Assembly (NCBI GenBank): GCA_949752745.1
Contig: OX457024.1
Span: forward strand, 111,728,104 to 111,792,103
Length of the DNA: 64,000 bases
Direction of reading: 5' to 3'
DNA from: Protula sp. h YS-2021
Taxonomy: Eukaryota; Annelida; Polychaeta; Sabellida; Serpulidae
Shown here: piece by piece, positions 20,838-30,295 of the stretch
How the letters are laid out: each line of letters begins with the position of its first letter
Position numbering within the stretch: position 1 is the first letter of the stretch
Program-made: the position numbers and the translations under genes
The notes under the pieces: generated by a model
The model's input: the letters and a program-made list of their open reading frames with translations, nothing else
The model's database searches: none
What the model was told of the DNA's origin: nothing

Positions 20838-21320
20838 AGTAGGGTAAAAGTGGGGTTCCGAAAACAGGAAGTGACGTTATAATGACGTCAGGAGGTGTTT
20901 TCGGAGCCCCATGGGGTTCCGAAAACAGTGACGTCATATTGACGTCATATTGACGTCATATGGACGTGTTATTGACGTGATATGGAGATCATATGGAGAT
21001 CATATGGAGATCATATGGAGATCATATGGAGATCATATGGAGGTCATATGGAGGTCATATGAACGTCATAATGACGTAATATGGAGAGTGGGCGGCCATT
21101 CAAACGGGCGGCCATTCAAACGACCATTCAAACGGGCGGCCATTCAAACAACCATCCAACGGCAGACGGACAGATGAGACACCTCCCCAAACGTACAAGT
21201 TCTCCATTTTATAAATAGAGAACTCATAGCTACATGGTTAGAGCTCACCTATAAAGCCCCCTTAAAGTAAAAAAAGGGGGTATAAAAAAAGGGGTAAAAA
21301 AATCACCTTTTTTTTTTTTT
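20838..21320 (+). repeat. Left terminal inverted repeat
   Basis: Homologous to the inverse of about 41265-41798. It contains CRE-like TGACGTCA palindromes, about seven copies of a GATCATATGGA or GGTCATATGGA 11-bp unit, and four copies of GGCGGCCATTCAAACG. The part to 21425 is also homologous, but to an inner right-arm segment (37690-37805). Confidence 0.93.
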
Positions 21321-21406
21321 TTTTTTAAAGCATTTCCCACACTCTCATGCATACACACACATACTAACACCATGACACGATTAGCGCTTATTTCGTATTA
21401 GTGGAT

Positions 21407-21422
21407 GGCCCTTAGAAGGGCC
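21407..21422 (-). terminator. Histone-type 3' stem-loop after the RING gene
   Basis: On the minus strand it reads GGCCCTTCTAAGGGCC, a 6-bp stem with loop TCTA. It starts 22 nt past the RING stop and is followed by ATCCACTAATACGAAATAAG, with the purine-rich block about 15 nt beyond the stem. From memory it fits the histone consensus GGYYCUUYUHARRRCC. Function is inferred. Confidence 0.6.
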
Positions 21423-21443
21423 GGCAGGTTTTTGCTGCCAGAC

Positions 21444-22000
21444 TTAGAAAAATTCGACGATGTCTTGGACTGGCCTTGCGCAGTGTGTTAATTGCTGGCT
21501 GTTGAAAACGTAATGATCCGTTTTCAGTCCGCAGGTGAAGCATGCAGTCGTGTATTCATCAGCAAGCGCCGTCATGTGAGTACAAATTGCAGCGCAGTAA
21601 ATACATGATTGATGGCCGCAATCCACAGCAATAACGCGATCAGGACTGAGCATGCAGGCGCATGAGATACATATGTCGAGGTCTTGCTGGAGGAAGAATC
21701 TTCCCCATGCTGGATACTCTTCCTCCTCAAGTCTTGATGGTATCGATTCCCCCAGCATGGTGCATCGGAAGTAAGCCTCGACGTAATGTCCCTGCTCAAT
21801 ATTTTCCAACCGCTTTCCCAGCGTCACCCTCCGGTTAAAAAAGACCGGAACACAGAGGACCTTGGCGTTGGCAGGGTTCGGCAGCATCTGGTAGAAAAAA
21901 AATCTCGCAGGCTGGAAAACGCTGGCGGCACCACCGGCACTTGCACCTCCCTGACTTCCCTCACCGTGAGAACATCGTTTAACGCATAGAAGAGCTCCAT
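21444..22000 (-). pseudogene. RING-finger protein, frame broken at an A8/T8 run
   Basis: The downstream frame (21444-21887) encodes a RING-type zinc motif: DICISC, then DCGHQSCIYC, then CFTC, spaced C-x2-C...C-x-H-x2-C-x2-C...C-x2-C as in E3 ubiquitin ligases. The likely start is the ATG at 22000 (MELFYALNDV), 50 nt after a TATATAA box at 22051-22058 on the same strand. That frame reaches the homopolymer at 21895-21902 and then diverges from the RING frame, ending at 21824. This is a 1-nt slip, either a real mutation or a sequencing error. The role in the element is unknown. RING proteins of DNA viruses often act on host ubiquitin pathways, but nothing here shows the target. Confidence 0.65.
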
Positions 22001-22050
22001 AGCCGTGAGAGATGAAAGCGGTTGTGAGCCTGCACTAAAATGGCTACCAC

Positions 22051-22058
22051 TTATATAC
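22051..22058 (-). promoter_or_regulatory. TATA box for the RING gene
   Basis: TATATAA on the minus strand, 50 nt upstream of the ATG at 22000. It pairs with the + strand TATA at 22224 to form a divergent promoter. Confidence 0.65.
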
Positions 22059-22065
22059 CACTTAA

Positions 22066-22192
22066 AGTAAGGACCCCCCCCCCCCCCGGGCAGCGGATAT
22101 GAAGCAAGAACCCCCCCCCCTAGGCAGCGAATATGAAACAAGGACCCCCCCGCTGGGCAGCGAATATGAAGCAAGGACCCCCCCCCCCCATT
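22066..22192. promoter_or_regulatory. Three C-rich iterons in the left divergent promoter
   Basis: Units of about 38 bp with GCAGCGAATATGAAGCAAGG and a run of 7-14 C lie between the two divergent TATA boxes. The core TGAAGCAAGGACCCCCC recurs three times, inverted, in the right divergent promoter (36606-36715). Confidence 0.7.
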
Positions 22193-22223
22193 CAGCATAT
22201 AATGCGAGGATGGTCGCTAGTAG

Positions 22224-22232
22224 TATATAAAG
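22224..22232 (+). promoter_or_regulatory. TATA box for the Cys-rich gene
   Basis: TATATAAAG, 46 nt upstream of the ATG at 22270. Confidence 0.65.
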
Positions 22233-22269
22233 GTTGGTTACAGCTGCATTATCCAACACAAGCAGCAAG

Positions 22270-22623
22270 ATGTCGACAAGTCGTAAAATCACAGTGATGC
22301 GAAACGGCAAGGCAGTGACGCTAACGACTGAGTGTTATAAGTGTTGGGTATGGTTGAGGTACCCAGGTCAACCACACAACTGCCCGGTGCACCACAATGC
22401 ACCACGACATTACTGCTGCAAAACTTGCGGTGGACTGCTCTGGTACAAGTTTACTGCGAGATTGTCAGGACCGGAGCCATGCACGGACTGCTGGTGGTGC
22501 GGTGCGACGCTGAAAAACTTTGGCTACTATAACTTCCATCCGTTCAAGTGTGCACGAAGACCGTTCTCCATGGAACAATTTTACAGATATCAGTGTGATT
22601 GTGGAAATCCGACTTGTTGGTGA
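22270..22623 (+). CDS. Small Cys-rich, probably zinc-binding protein
   Basis: The 117-residue frame starts MSTSRKITVMRNGK. I chose ATG 22270 because it lies 46 nt after a strong TATA box. Cys pairs occur as CYKC, CCKTCGG, CTDCWWCG and CDCGNPTC, with several His and Trp residues, suggesting two or more zinc sites. No family is recognised. It is divergently paired with the RING gene, shares its 3' stem-loop type, and is placed like an early accessory gene. It could bind nucleic acid or a host protein, and the sequence does not say which. Confidence 0.75.
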   Translation: MSTSRKITVMRNGKAVTLTTECYKCWVWLRYPGQPHNCPVHHNAPRHYCCKTCGGLLWYKFTARLSGPEPCTDCWWCGATLKNFGYYNFHPFKCARRPFSMEQFYRYQCDCGNPTCW

Positions 22624-22647
22624 AGAGCCAACTCACTAACATCTTTC

Positions 22648-22663
22648 GGCCCTTCTAAGGGCC
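22648..22663 (+). terminator. Histone-type 3' stem-loop after the Cys-rich gene
   Basis: GGCCCTTCTAAGGGCC, identical to the loop after the RING gene, 24 nt past the stop. It is followed by ATCCTCTGCTGTGAAATGAA, with a purine-rich GAAATGAAAACG block about 15 nt after the stem, where a U7-binding downstream element would sit. Function is inferred. Confidence 0.6.
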
Positions 22664-22712
22664 ATCCTCTGCTGTGAAATGAAAACGCAAATTCTGTCTA
22701 TGTATGAGTGTG

Positions 22713-22720
22713 TATAAAAG
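22713..22720 (+). promoter_or_regulatory. TATA box for the polymerase gene
   Basis: TATAAAAG, 71 nt upstream of the ATG at 22784. Confidence 0.6.
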
Positions 22721-22783
22721 GGGTATGTCTGAGATTACATTTCAGCATTTCAGTTTCAGCAGTTGACGGAACAACAACCAGCT

Positions 22784-25700
22784 ATGATGAAAAGTGAAGA
22801 GCATTGGAAAGGAGTAAAGAGACAAAGGATGGAAGAAGATGACATTTGGCCATACGGTCAAGTTCAGTGTATGGAATGCAATGTGAAATTTCCATCTATG
22901 GATACTTATGAGACACATACATGCAGTAAAGCTGAGATGAAAGGAGCAAAGAGACAAAAGATGGAAGAAGATGACATTTGGCCATACGGTCAAGTTCAGT
23001 GTATGGAATGCAATGTAAAATTTCCATCTATGGATACTTATGAGGCACATGCATGCATACCAGCTGAGATGGACAATGTACCTCATGAAGAACATTTTTC
23101 AAAGAAACAAAAGACAGGACAAGTAGGGAGAGGTAGAAGGCTTAGTCTTGGTGAAAACGCGCAGGAAAAACGGTTTGAATCTGAGGATGGATCAGATTTA
23201 CTGCTTGAAATGCGACAGCCAGAGAACCGTATCAAGACACATTTGTTGGAGACCTTAAAACATGGAATGAAATGGTACATTGTCGTACATGCACGTTTCA
23301 AGAAACTGACAGCAAATGATGAAGGTGTTATGGTAGAACAAGTGGATAATGCATTTATCAGCAGTCAAACATATGCAGCATACAATCCAGCAGATATTGA
23401 GCAGGACCTGCCAGAAGCCTATAAAGAATTATTTACCAAGTTTGACGAACATGAGCGACAAGGCTCTGGCTGGGTATTGGATAACATACTGTACATTGAA
23501 GTACATACAGCTACGTTAGTTCCTCTAGAAGCGAGTAGTTATGTTCCACTACCGAAGAAAGTGAAGAAAACAGAAGGAGTGTTAAACATTAAGAATGATG
23601 ATAACAAGTGTTTCTTATGGTCAGTATTGGCTTACCTTCACCCTCATGACAACAACCCAAATCGCGTGAATCATTACAAGCCATTTGAGAAGGAATTAAA
23701 GGTAGAGGGTATGACATTTCCGACACCAATTACTGACATTCCAAAGTTTGAAAAGGAGAACGATGTAGCCATCAACGTGTTTGGATATGAACAAGATGTA
23801 GTTGTTCCAATACAACTTAGTCGAAACGTCAGTGTGAGAGAAATCAACTTACTTCTGATTAGCAATGACAAGACGAGGCATTACTGCCTCATCAAGAATT
23901 TTAGCAGACTTATGTCTTATCGATCAAAGCATAAGGCTGCATATTTTTATTGTTTCAACTGTCTTCACGGGTTTGTACGACAAGATCTTTTAGATAAACA
24001 TCGTGAAGTGTGTGACAAGAATGGAGCACAACGTTTATCATTTCCCAAGGAACCCTTCATCAAGTTCAAGAATGTGGCTAAACAACAGCGAGCACCTTTT
24101 GTGATTTATGTTTCACGCAAAAGCATGAAGAAGGAGACAAGTATCAACATCATCGTCCAAACAGCTTTGCCTATGTGGTTGTAAGCCAGTACGACACACG
24201 TGCACCAGTTGTGTATCGAGGAGACAATGCTGTGAAAGTCTTTTTAGACCATATGGTGAATGAACGTGATCGTATTGTACGTGGTTTAGAGCGGCCGAAG
24301 GAAATGGTGATGACTCGTGAAGACAAAAGGAATTTCAAGAACGCTGTTGATTGCTACATTTGTCATGAACCTCTAGGAGCAGATCGTGTGAGAGATCATG
24401 ACCATATCAATGGCAAATATCGTGGAGCAGCGCACAATGAATGCAACTTACAATTCCGACTTAGAAAGGATCAGCAAGGGGATAAAGATTCTTTTATCAT
24501 TCCCGTGTTTTTCCACAATTTGCGAGGCTATGACAGTCACCTGATCATGGAGGAAATTGGGAAATTCAAAGGTGAAACGATTACAGTCATTCCCAACACC
24601 ATTGAAAAATATATTGAATTCACCATGAGCAATCTGAAATTTACAGACAGCTTTCAGTTCATGAGTACCTCTCTACAGAAGTTGGTATCCAACCTTGCAG
24701 CAGAAGGGAAAGATAACTTCTACAACATGACCTCTCACATTCGCGATAGTGACCAACAAGATTTGTTGTTGAGAAAGGGAGTGTACCCCTATGATTATGT
24801 GGACGAACCATCCAAGTTTGCTGAAACACAGCTGCCATCAAAGGACAAGTTTTATAGTCAGCTTAGCGAAGAGGACATTAGCGATGAGGATTATGCGCAT
24901 GCACAGAAGGTGTGGGATACATTCAACTGTACCACATTTGGTGAATACCACGACCTGTACCTGAAATCAGATGTGTTATTACTAGCTGACGTGTTTGAAA
25001 ATTTTCGTCAAGTATGCCTCAACACGTATGAATTGGATCCTGCTCACTACTATACAGCACCAGGACTGTCGTGGGATGCAATGTTGAAAGCGACAAAGGT
25101 GAAGTTGGAATTGATCAATGACATTGACATGTATCAAATGGTTGAGCAAGGCATACGCGGAGGAATATCTGTGATCACACACAAGTATGCGAAAGCGAAT
25201 AATCCCTACGTAGCAGATTACAATTCTGAGATACCAAGCAACTATCTAATGTACCTCGACGCAAACAACTTGTATGGCTGGGCCATGTCACAAAGCATGC
25301 CGCAAAGAGGATTTATGTGGGTGAGCGAGCCAGAATCCCTCGACTTCATGGATGTAGCTGAAGATGATGACATTGGATTCATTTTGGAAGTGGATTTAAA
25401 ATATCCAAATTCAATCCATGATCGTCACAATCACTACCCACTGGCTCCAGAACGGAAATGTGTCAAAGTTGGAGAATTGTCAGAGTACAGTCAGAAGCTG
25501 CGGAAAGATCTAAACATGAAAGAGAAACCCAGTGAAAAGCTCATTCCTAACTTGTCTGACAAGAAGAAATATGTACTTCATTACAGGAATTTACAACAGT
25601 TCGTCTCACTGGGGTTGAAAGTCACTAAAGTTCATCGCGCCATTATGTTTGAACAGAGCAAATGGCTGGCGAAATACATTACCTTGAACACGGAAAAGAG

Positions 25701-26505
25701 AAAATTGGCCAAGAACCCATTTGGGAAAGACTTCTTCAAACTGATGAACAACTCGGTGTTTGGCAAAACCATGGAAAATGTGAGAAAGCGAATCAATGTT
25801 GAACTTTTTCACAAGGAAAAGCGGTTCAAGAAACTTGTAGCCAAACCTTCTTTCCACAAATTCAAAATTTTCAACGAAGATTTGACCGCGGTACATTTAC
25901 GCAAAGTGGACTTGCTTCTGGATAAACCCATTCAAGTTGGCTTCACCATTCTCGACCTCAGCAAAGTGCTTATGTTCAACTTTCATTACAACTACATCAT
26001 GGTCAAGTATCCCAATGCCAAGTTGTTGTTCAGCGACACCGACAGTCTATGTTACGACATAGAAACGGAAGATATCTACAAGGATATGCAGCAAGATGCT
26101 GACCTGTTCGACACAAGTGACTATCCGCCAGATCACTTCCTACATTCCAACGTGAACAAAAAAGTGCTTGGGAAAATGAAGGATGAGACGGCAGGCATCC
26201 CCATTGAAGAGTTTGTTGGACTCAGACCGAAAATGTACAGTTTATTGTGCGGTGGGAAAGAAAAACATACAGCTAAAGGCATCACTCGAGCTTGTCAAAG
26301 ACGCATTAAACATGCGCAGTATAGAGACAGTTTATTCAAGAAAACTCAAACGATGGCTACAGGACACATTATTCGAAGTCATAGTCACCAGCTTTTCTCG
26401 GAGAAGCTGAGGAAAATAGCCCTCTCCCCATATGACGACAAGCGATATGTATTGGATGATGGCTATTCCACTTTAGCGTATGGACATTACAAAGCAATAG
26501 CATAA
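22784..26505 (+). pseudogene. Protein-primed family B DNA polymerase (pPolB), frameshifted
   Basis: This is the replicative polymerase of the element. The first frame (22784-24184) starts MMKSEEHW, has two 44-residue direct repeats each with a CMECNVKFPSMDTYE.H.C zinc motif, then the Polinton-type N-terminal block (NIKNDDNKCFLWSVLAYLHP, DIPKFEKENDVAINVFGYEQ, FYCFNCLHGF). The second frame (to 26505) has an endonuclease VII-like zinc/HNH block (CYICHEPL...DHDHINGKYRG), the exonuclease motif FHNLRGYDSHL, motif YLKSDVLLLADV, polymerase motif A YLDANNLYGW, motif B KLMNNSVFGK and motif C FSDTDSLCYD. The frame change lies at about 24120-24150. The usual first exonuclease motif with Asp and Glu after FVIY is not visible there, so a small deletion may be involved. 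C-terminal motifs are intact. Confidence 0.95.
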
Positions 26506-26562
26506 AAGAGGGAGGTCCTCCAACGGAAGAGTTATTTGAGGTGTGAACATTGAAGTGTTAAC

Positions 26563-26919
26563 ATGGAACGTGAAAGTCGTAAGAGATCTACAACTGATAT
26601 GGATACTCTTACAGATACAGTTAAAGACTTAAAAGTGAAAAATCCTACCACTACCATCAAGAAATTGAAAGTGGAGATGGCACCAACACCACAGTCGTGG
26701 GATGGAATGCTTTCTCTAGGAAATGGAAAGTATATCAAGATTATGAAACAAAGCAATGAAGGAGTGGTAAACATTCGCAAGTACCTGAGAGATGAGGGGA
26801 CTGGAAAAAACCGTCCAACGAAAAAGGGAATTTTGCTGACAATACCTGAATGGAAAATGCTGAAGAAGCAAGTGAAAGAAGTGGATAAAAGGCTTCGTAG
26901 ACAAGAAGGTGGCTCATAA
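26563..26919 (+). CDS. PC4-like single-stranded-DNA-binding protein
   Basis: 118 residues. The N-terminal 45 are charged. The rest (LGNGKYIKIMKQ, VVNIRKYLRDEGTGKNRPTK, KGILLTIPEWKMLKKQ) matches the PC4/Sub1 C-terminal fold: beta-strands, then a K/R-rich loop, then KGI.L...W..L. PC4 proteins bind ssDNA and help transcription, replication and repair, so a role in replication or late transcription of the element fits. The gene lies 57 nt after the polymerase stop. No TATA box is evident, so it may share the polymerase transcript. Confidence 0.75.
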   Translation: MERESRKRSTTDMDTLTDTVKDLKVKNPTTTIKKLKVEMAPTPQSWDGMLSLGNGKYIKIMKQSNEGVVNIRKYLRDEGTGKNRPTKKGILLTIPEWKMLKKQVKEVDKRLRRQEGGS

Positions 26920-26931
26920 CAAGGTAAAAAC

Positions 26932-27303
26932 ATGAATGCACTCATGCTAAACGGTGGTGTTTACCTTTCTGTAAATGAGAGGAATGAAGTTATACTAGAT
27001 TCTCAGACAAGTTATCATCGGTTTAAACCTGAAGTGTGGAAAGACTTTAAAAACATACCACTTGAACCTGGGTTTAAACGTAGACTTGAAAATAAAGTGG
27101 AAGTGACGGTAGCTGAATATGATTCTAACATACCTGTAGAAATCTGTAGAAATCTTTTACAGGATTATCCAGAGGATTATAAGGGAGTTATGCCAGATAC
27201 ACCATATACAGATTTGATCCTCTTTGATATCAAGAACTGGCGCGCAGTCTTGCGATTCCTAGAAGCTATACAACATCCACTCTTCACCATCTTGCGAGCA
27301 TAA
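26932..27303 (+). CDS. Small protein with two PC4-like halves (paralogue 1)
   Basis: 123 residues, 12 nt after the PC4-like gene. Not a known family by eye. The first half has GGVYLSVNERNEVILDSQTS ending FKPEVWKDFKNI, and the second ends TDLILFDIKNWRAVLRFLEA. Each half looks like a few strands followed by the short L/F-x-x-W helix that closes PC4 domains. The same plan recurs in the next two genes and in the gene at 34798-35400, so I infer a paralogous family derived from PC4-like domains. Confidence 0.6.
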   Translation: MNALMLNGGVYLSVNERNEVILDSQTSYHRFKPEVWKDFKNIPLEPGFKRRLENKVEVTVAEYDSNIPVEICRNLLQDYPEDYKGVMPDTPYTDLILFDIKNWRAVLRFLEAIQHPLFTILRA

Positions 27304-27357
27304 AAACGTCATTGCAGACAAGGAGACAGCTCATAGTTCATCTGACTGTTGAACGAG

Positions 27358-27699
27358 ATGAAACACTTTTTATCGGAATGTGAACCAATTACGCATGGAT
27401 TCTCATATCTGAGAAACTTATGTGATGACATTGTGCTAAGACATTTTGGAAAGTATATCATTCTATCAACTGACGAACAATCTGTGTTGAAAGACAATCT
27501 AGAGAAGTTCAGAATACCTGGCTTTCTCCTAATACTCTCAGAGGATTTAGAAGTGCGCGTGACTGAGAACTGCCTACACGTGTTTGTACAATTTCGTCAA
27601 TATGACGAGCTTACAGAACGCTACGACTACATCACCCTCAACACAGTGGAATGGTACGCTCTGTTGCAAGCATTGGATTGGAAAGAACCTAACGCTTGA
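27358..27699 (+). CDS. Small protein with two PC4-like halves (paralogue 2)
   Basis: The frame is open from 27349, and the ATG at 27358 (MKHFLSECEP) is the clear start. The first half shows VLRHFGKYIILSTDEQSVLK, and the second shows LHVFVQFRQYDELTERYDYI followed by TLNTVEWYALLQALD, close to the C-terminal ends of its neighbours. Function is unknown. The PC4-like relation is inferred from the pattern, not from a search. Confidence 0.6.
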   Translation: MKHFLSECEPITHGFSYLRNLCDDIVLRHFGKYIILSTDEQSVLKDNLEKFRIPGFLLILSEDLEVRVTENCLHVFVQFRQYDELTERYDYITLNTVEWYALLQALDWKEPNA

Positions 27700-27982
27700 A
27701 TTCAAAGAGGAAGGAGTGCAACTCATGCGAGGCACCAAGTCCATTGAGCTGACGCATCCCATGTGTGTTATGGTGATGGACATTGACATGAATGATCATG
27801 GATATGAACTGAAACTGTCTGAGCATGAAGATGTTAAAATAATAAAATTTGGTAATGGACATTGTTATGCTAGTTTTCATAGCATTTACAAACGTGAATG
27901 TAATGTCTATGATACATATATTAATTTAGATTGGTATGAATGGCATGTGTTTATTGATGTATTGAATGTATTTGTAAAATAA
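27602..27982 (+). CDS. Small protein with two PC4-like halves (paralogue 3)
   Basis: The frame from ATG 27602 overlaps the previous gene by 98 nt. Another in-frame ATG is at 27725 (MRGTKSIEL). Similarity to the 34798-35400 protein begins near LTLEFKEEGVQLM (about 27690), so the true start is upstream of 27725. The second half ends DTYINLDWYEWHVFIDVLNV, like the other paralogues. A 1-nt slip linking it to paralogue 2 cannot be ruled out. It is the last gene of the plus-strand left arm. Confidence 0.5.
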   Translation: MTSLQNATTTSPSTQWNGTLCCKHWIGKNLTLEFKEEGVQLMRGTKSIELTHPMCVMVMDIDMNDHGYELKLSEHEDVKIIKFGNGHCYASFHSIYKRECNVYDTYINLDWYEWHVFIDVLNVFVK

Positions 27983-28025
27983 AAATTTAATGTAAAATAA
28001 TTGTGAAATGTAAATAATGTATAAC

Positions 28026-28062
28026 ACAATAAAAAAGAATGTTGTATAAAACTGTCTTGTTT
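28026..28062. terminator. Back-to-back poly(A) signals between convergent blocks
   Basis: AATAAA at 28028-28033 serves the + strand genes, and AATAAA on the minus strand (TTTATT at 28057-28062) serves the late block. The two transcription units therefore end within about 100 bp of each other. Confidence 0.7.
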
Positions 28063-28131
28063 ATTTACAATATTCGTAATACAATTCACAATTACCAACA
28101 ACTTAACTAATGCAACTTAACTAATACAACA

Positions 28132-28567
28132 TCAATAAAATAATGGTTTATAATGTCTATATACAAAATCCTTTACAACAAAATCACCATCACTTCTTAA
28201 TACATCAATGATTTCAAAAGGACTATGTCCTCGAGCTCTTTGAATTATATAATACACACAATAAAATCCACATGTAGAGGATATCGGTGTTTGTAATGGA
28301 ACTGAATTACAAATGAAATTAAACTTTAAAAACTTGTTCAAACGACTGTCTATAGGTAAAAGTCCATAAGAGTCAAAATATTCTGCAGGGTCTTCGTCAT
28401 AATATACTGCCACCCAAATGCTCTCCTGGCTCATCATGATCATCTGTGTTGATGACATAGGCACCGCGTTGTAAAGATGGTAACTGGTCCATGGCAAACA
28501 CACCTTGAAACAAGTCTTTTGTCGTGGCATCATGGGATAGGATGGCTTCTATCTGCTTCGTGTTCAT
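28132..28567 (-). pseudogene. Adenain-type cysteine protease, frameshifted
   Basis: This family matures virion proteins of adenoviruses and Polintons. The natural start is the ATG at 28567, sharing ATGA with the major capsid stop. That frame runs 56 codons and stops at 28397-28399. The rest of the protease continues in another frame to 28132 and shows WVAVYYDEDPAEYFDSYGLL and QTPISSTCGFYCVYYI, with the catalytic Asp region, oxyanion Gln and nucleophile Cys. The frame change is at a three-T run (28416-28418) directly beside the catalytic His codon. It could be a mutation or a read error. Short for adenain (about 200 residues) but normal for Polintons. Confidence 0.85.
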
Positions 28568-29937
28568 GACTGGTAGTCGAATTGAATGCTACGATTTGCA
28601 CTTGTTTCAACAATGTTATCAAATTCAGCATACACTATAACATTGACTGTATTTTGCAAGGCAACAGCAAAATTCATTTCTAGTCTCAAATTCCCATGTT
28701 TGATAAGGGCATAATGATCAGCACAATCATAATCAGGTGTTAAGTCAAAAGAAAACAAAGAATAACCTCTAGGCCAATCTTCCCGTTTTATAATGGAACT
28801 TTTCTCACCATCCAATCTATCAAAAGATTTGTAAAGAGTTTCAAAAGCATCAAGATATTTGCCTTGATTTATATCAAGCTTGAAAGGTTTGGATAGGACT
28901 GGTTCACCATCAGAGTAAAGCTGCATAAAGTTAAGATTAAAATGTTCAAAATTGTATGGATTTCTCAATACTGTTCCAGCAAAGGATTCATTATGAACCT
29001 TTCCAATGACAATACGTTTTGGTAATTGGCCTAGAAAGATGCTATCTTTCACAAAAGATTGGAATCCAGTTGGAATAGCTAAAACTTTACATTCTTTTCT
29101 ATTAACAATAAACTTAGCAGAACTTTTCATCAATGCATCTGCATGTCCCAACTGAATACCTGGACTAACCCTCACTTTGCGAATGGTTAAAAACGCTTCT
29201 CTCACTTCTACTTTAAAACCATTATTTGCAGCCATTAATACATATCCATCTTTTTGTCTATGTAAACGTAATTTCATACTAACACCATTAGGAAGATAAC
29301 GATCCTGCTCAAACAAATCTACCCTTAAACCGCCTGTAAGCATAAACTCACGGCTTAGACGTGTATACAAATAGCAATTATGTAAACCATTATTTCCTGT
29401 TTCAGCTATATCACCACCTTCAATATTTACATGAAAACCTGATACATATCTTTCATGATTAGGTCTTTTCACCTCATGAGTATTCATTGACCCGGCAGTA
29501 TCTTTAAAGATGAGACGCATAGAGCGCTCAGAATTGAGACTTTCTTCCGAGTCATGAATGAGATGAGATATGATGCTGGTATAACCATGGGTATTGTTAC
29601 TATGTGATATCAAACGATCATTTAGAAATAATTCAATATTGGACCATAACCCATTAAACAAATCATTGATACATGACACGTTATCATCTATACCACACAG
29701 TGTTCCATCAGCCTTGACAATGCGACATACAATATGGAGTTTACTGTTCTTTAAATCTAGATATTCTTCTGTACTCGCAGGAATGTAGAATTCTATTGGA
29801 GCATCCTCTCTAATGGTAGTCATTGGTTGATAGTCTACATTATAACTTTTTTCTACAGCAGTTTGCGTTGGTGGTATGTGAAACCATTCTAATGGAGAAA
29901 GGCTACATTCACAAGAATGATTATGAATTAAAGACAT
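28564..29937 (-). CDS. Major capsid protein (hexon-like, double jelly roll)
   Basis: 457 residues starting MSLIHNHSCECSLSPLEWF. The N-terminal PPTQTAVEKSY...APIEFYIPAS.EEYLDL and later NPYNFEHFNLNFMQLY segments are typical of the Polinton/adintovirus capsid protein. It forms pseudo-hexameric capsomers of an icosahedral shell. The frame is intact. Its start overlaps the preceding basic protein by 17 nt, and its stop overlaps the protease ATG (ATGA). An alternative cellular identity is very unlikely. Confidence 0.93.
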   Translation of the reverse strand: MSLIHNHSCECSLSPLEWFHIPPTQTAVEKSYNVDYQPMTTIREDAPIEFYIPASTEEYLDLKNSKLHIVCRIVKADGTLCGIDDNVSCINDLFNGLWSNIELFLNDRLISHSNNTHGYTSIISHLIHDSEESLNSERSMRLIFKDTAGSMNTHEVKRPNHERYVSGFHVNIEGGDIAETGNNGLHNCYLYTRLSREFMLTGGLRVDLFEQDRYLPNGVSMKLRLHRQKDGYVLMAANNGFKVEVREAFLTIRKVRVSPGIQLGHADALMKSSAKFIVNRKECKVLAIPTGFQSFVKDSIFLGQLPKRIVIGKVHNESFAGTVLRNPYNFEHFNLNFMQLYSDGEPVLSKPFKLDINQGKYLDAFETLYKSFDRLDGEKSSIIKREDWPRGYSLFSFDLTPDYDCADHYALIKHGNLRLEMNFAVALQNTVNVIVYAEFDNIVETSANRSIQFDYQS

Positions 29938-30295
29938 GATTAAAAAATATCTTTCTTATGTTTTTTGATGTTATCCGTTTAGCTGCCTTTCGCCTTCTGA
30001 CACGTTTTGCTCGTTTCGGTCTGTTTTGTCCTCGTAACCCACCACCAAACATACGTTGTGCTACTCGACCTGTAACATCTTTCGCAATATCTTTTGCAGC
30101 CCTTTTAAGATGTGGTGCAACGATTTTTGCCCCTGTCTTAAGCAGTGGAATAGCTTTTCGAGCCAATGATCCCAGTATTGAACCAATACCATCTCCATAT
30201 TGTATTCGCGCTCCTTTAAATCCTGGTAATTCTCCACCCACTTGGCGAAGAAAATGGTTGCGATATATAGATGGATTGTGTGTGTATGCTTTCAT
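29921..30295 (-). CDS. pVI/pX-like basic virion protein
   Basis: 124 residues. It contains GDGIGSILGSLARKAIPLLK, an amphipathic stretch like the membrane-active helix of adenovirus pVI and the glycine-rich start of Polinton core proteins, then KRAAKDIAKDVTGRVAQRMF and a strongly basic tail (RPKRAKRVRRRKAAKR) suited to DNA binding. It lies between the penton-like and major capsid genes with overlaps on both sides. Assignment is by pattern and position. Confidence 0.75.
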   Translation of the reverse strand: MKAYTHNPSIYRNHFLRQVGGELPGFKGARIQYGDGIGSILGSLARKAIPLLKTGAKIVAPHLKRAAKDIAKDVTGRVAQRMFGGGLRGQNRPKRAKRVRRRKAAKRITSKNIRKIFFNHVFNS

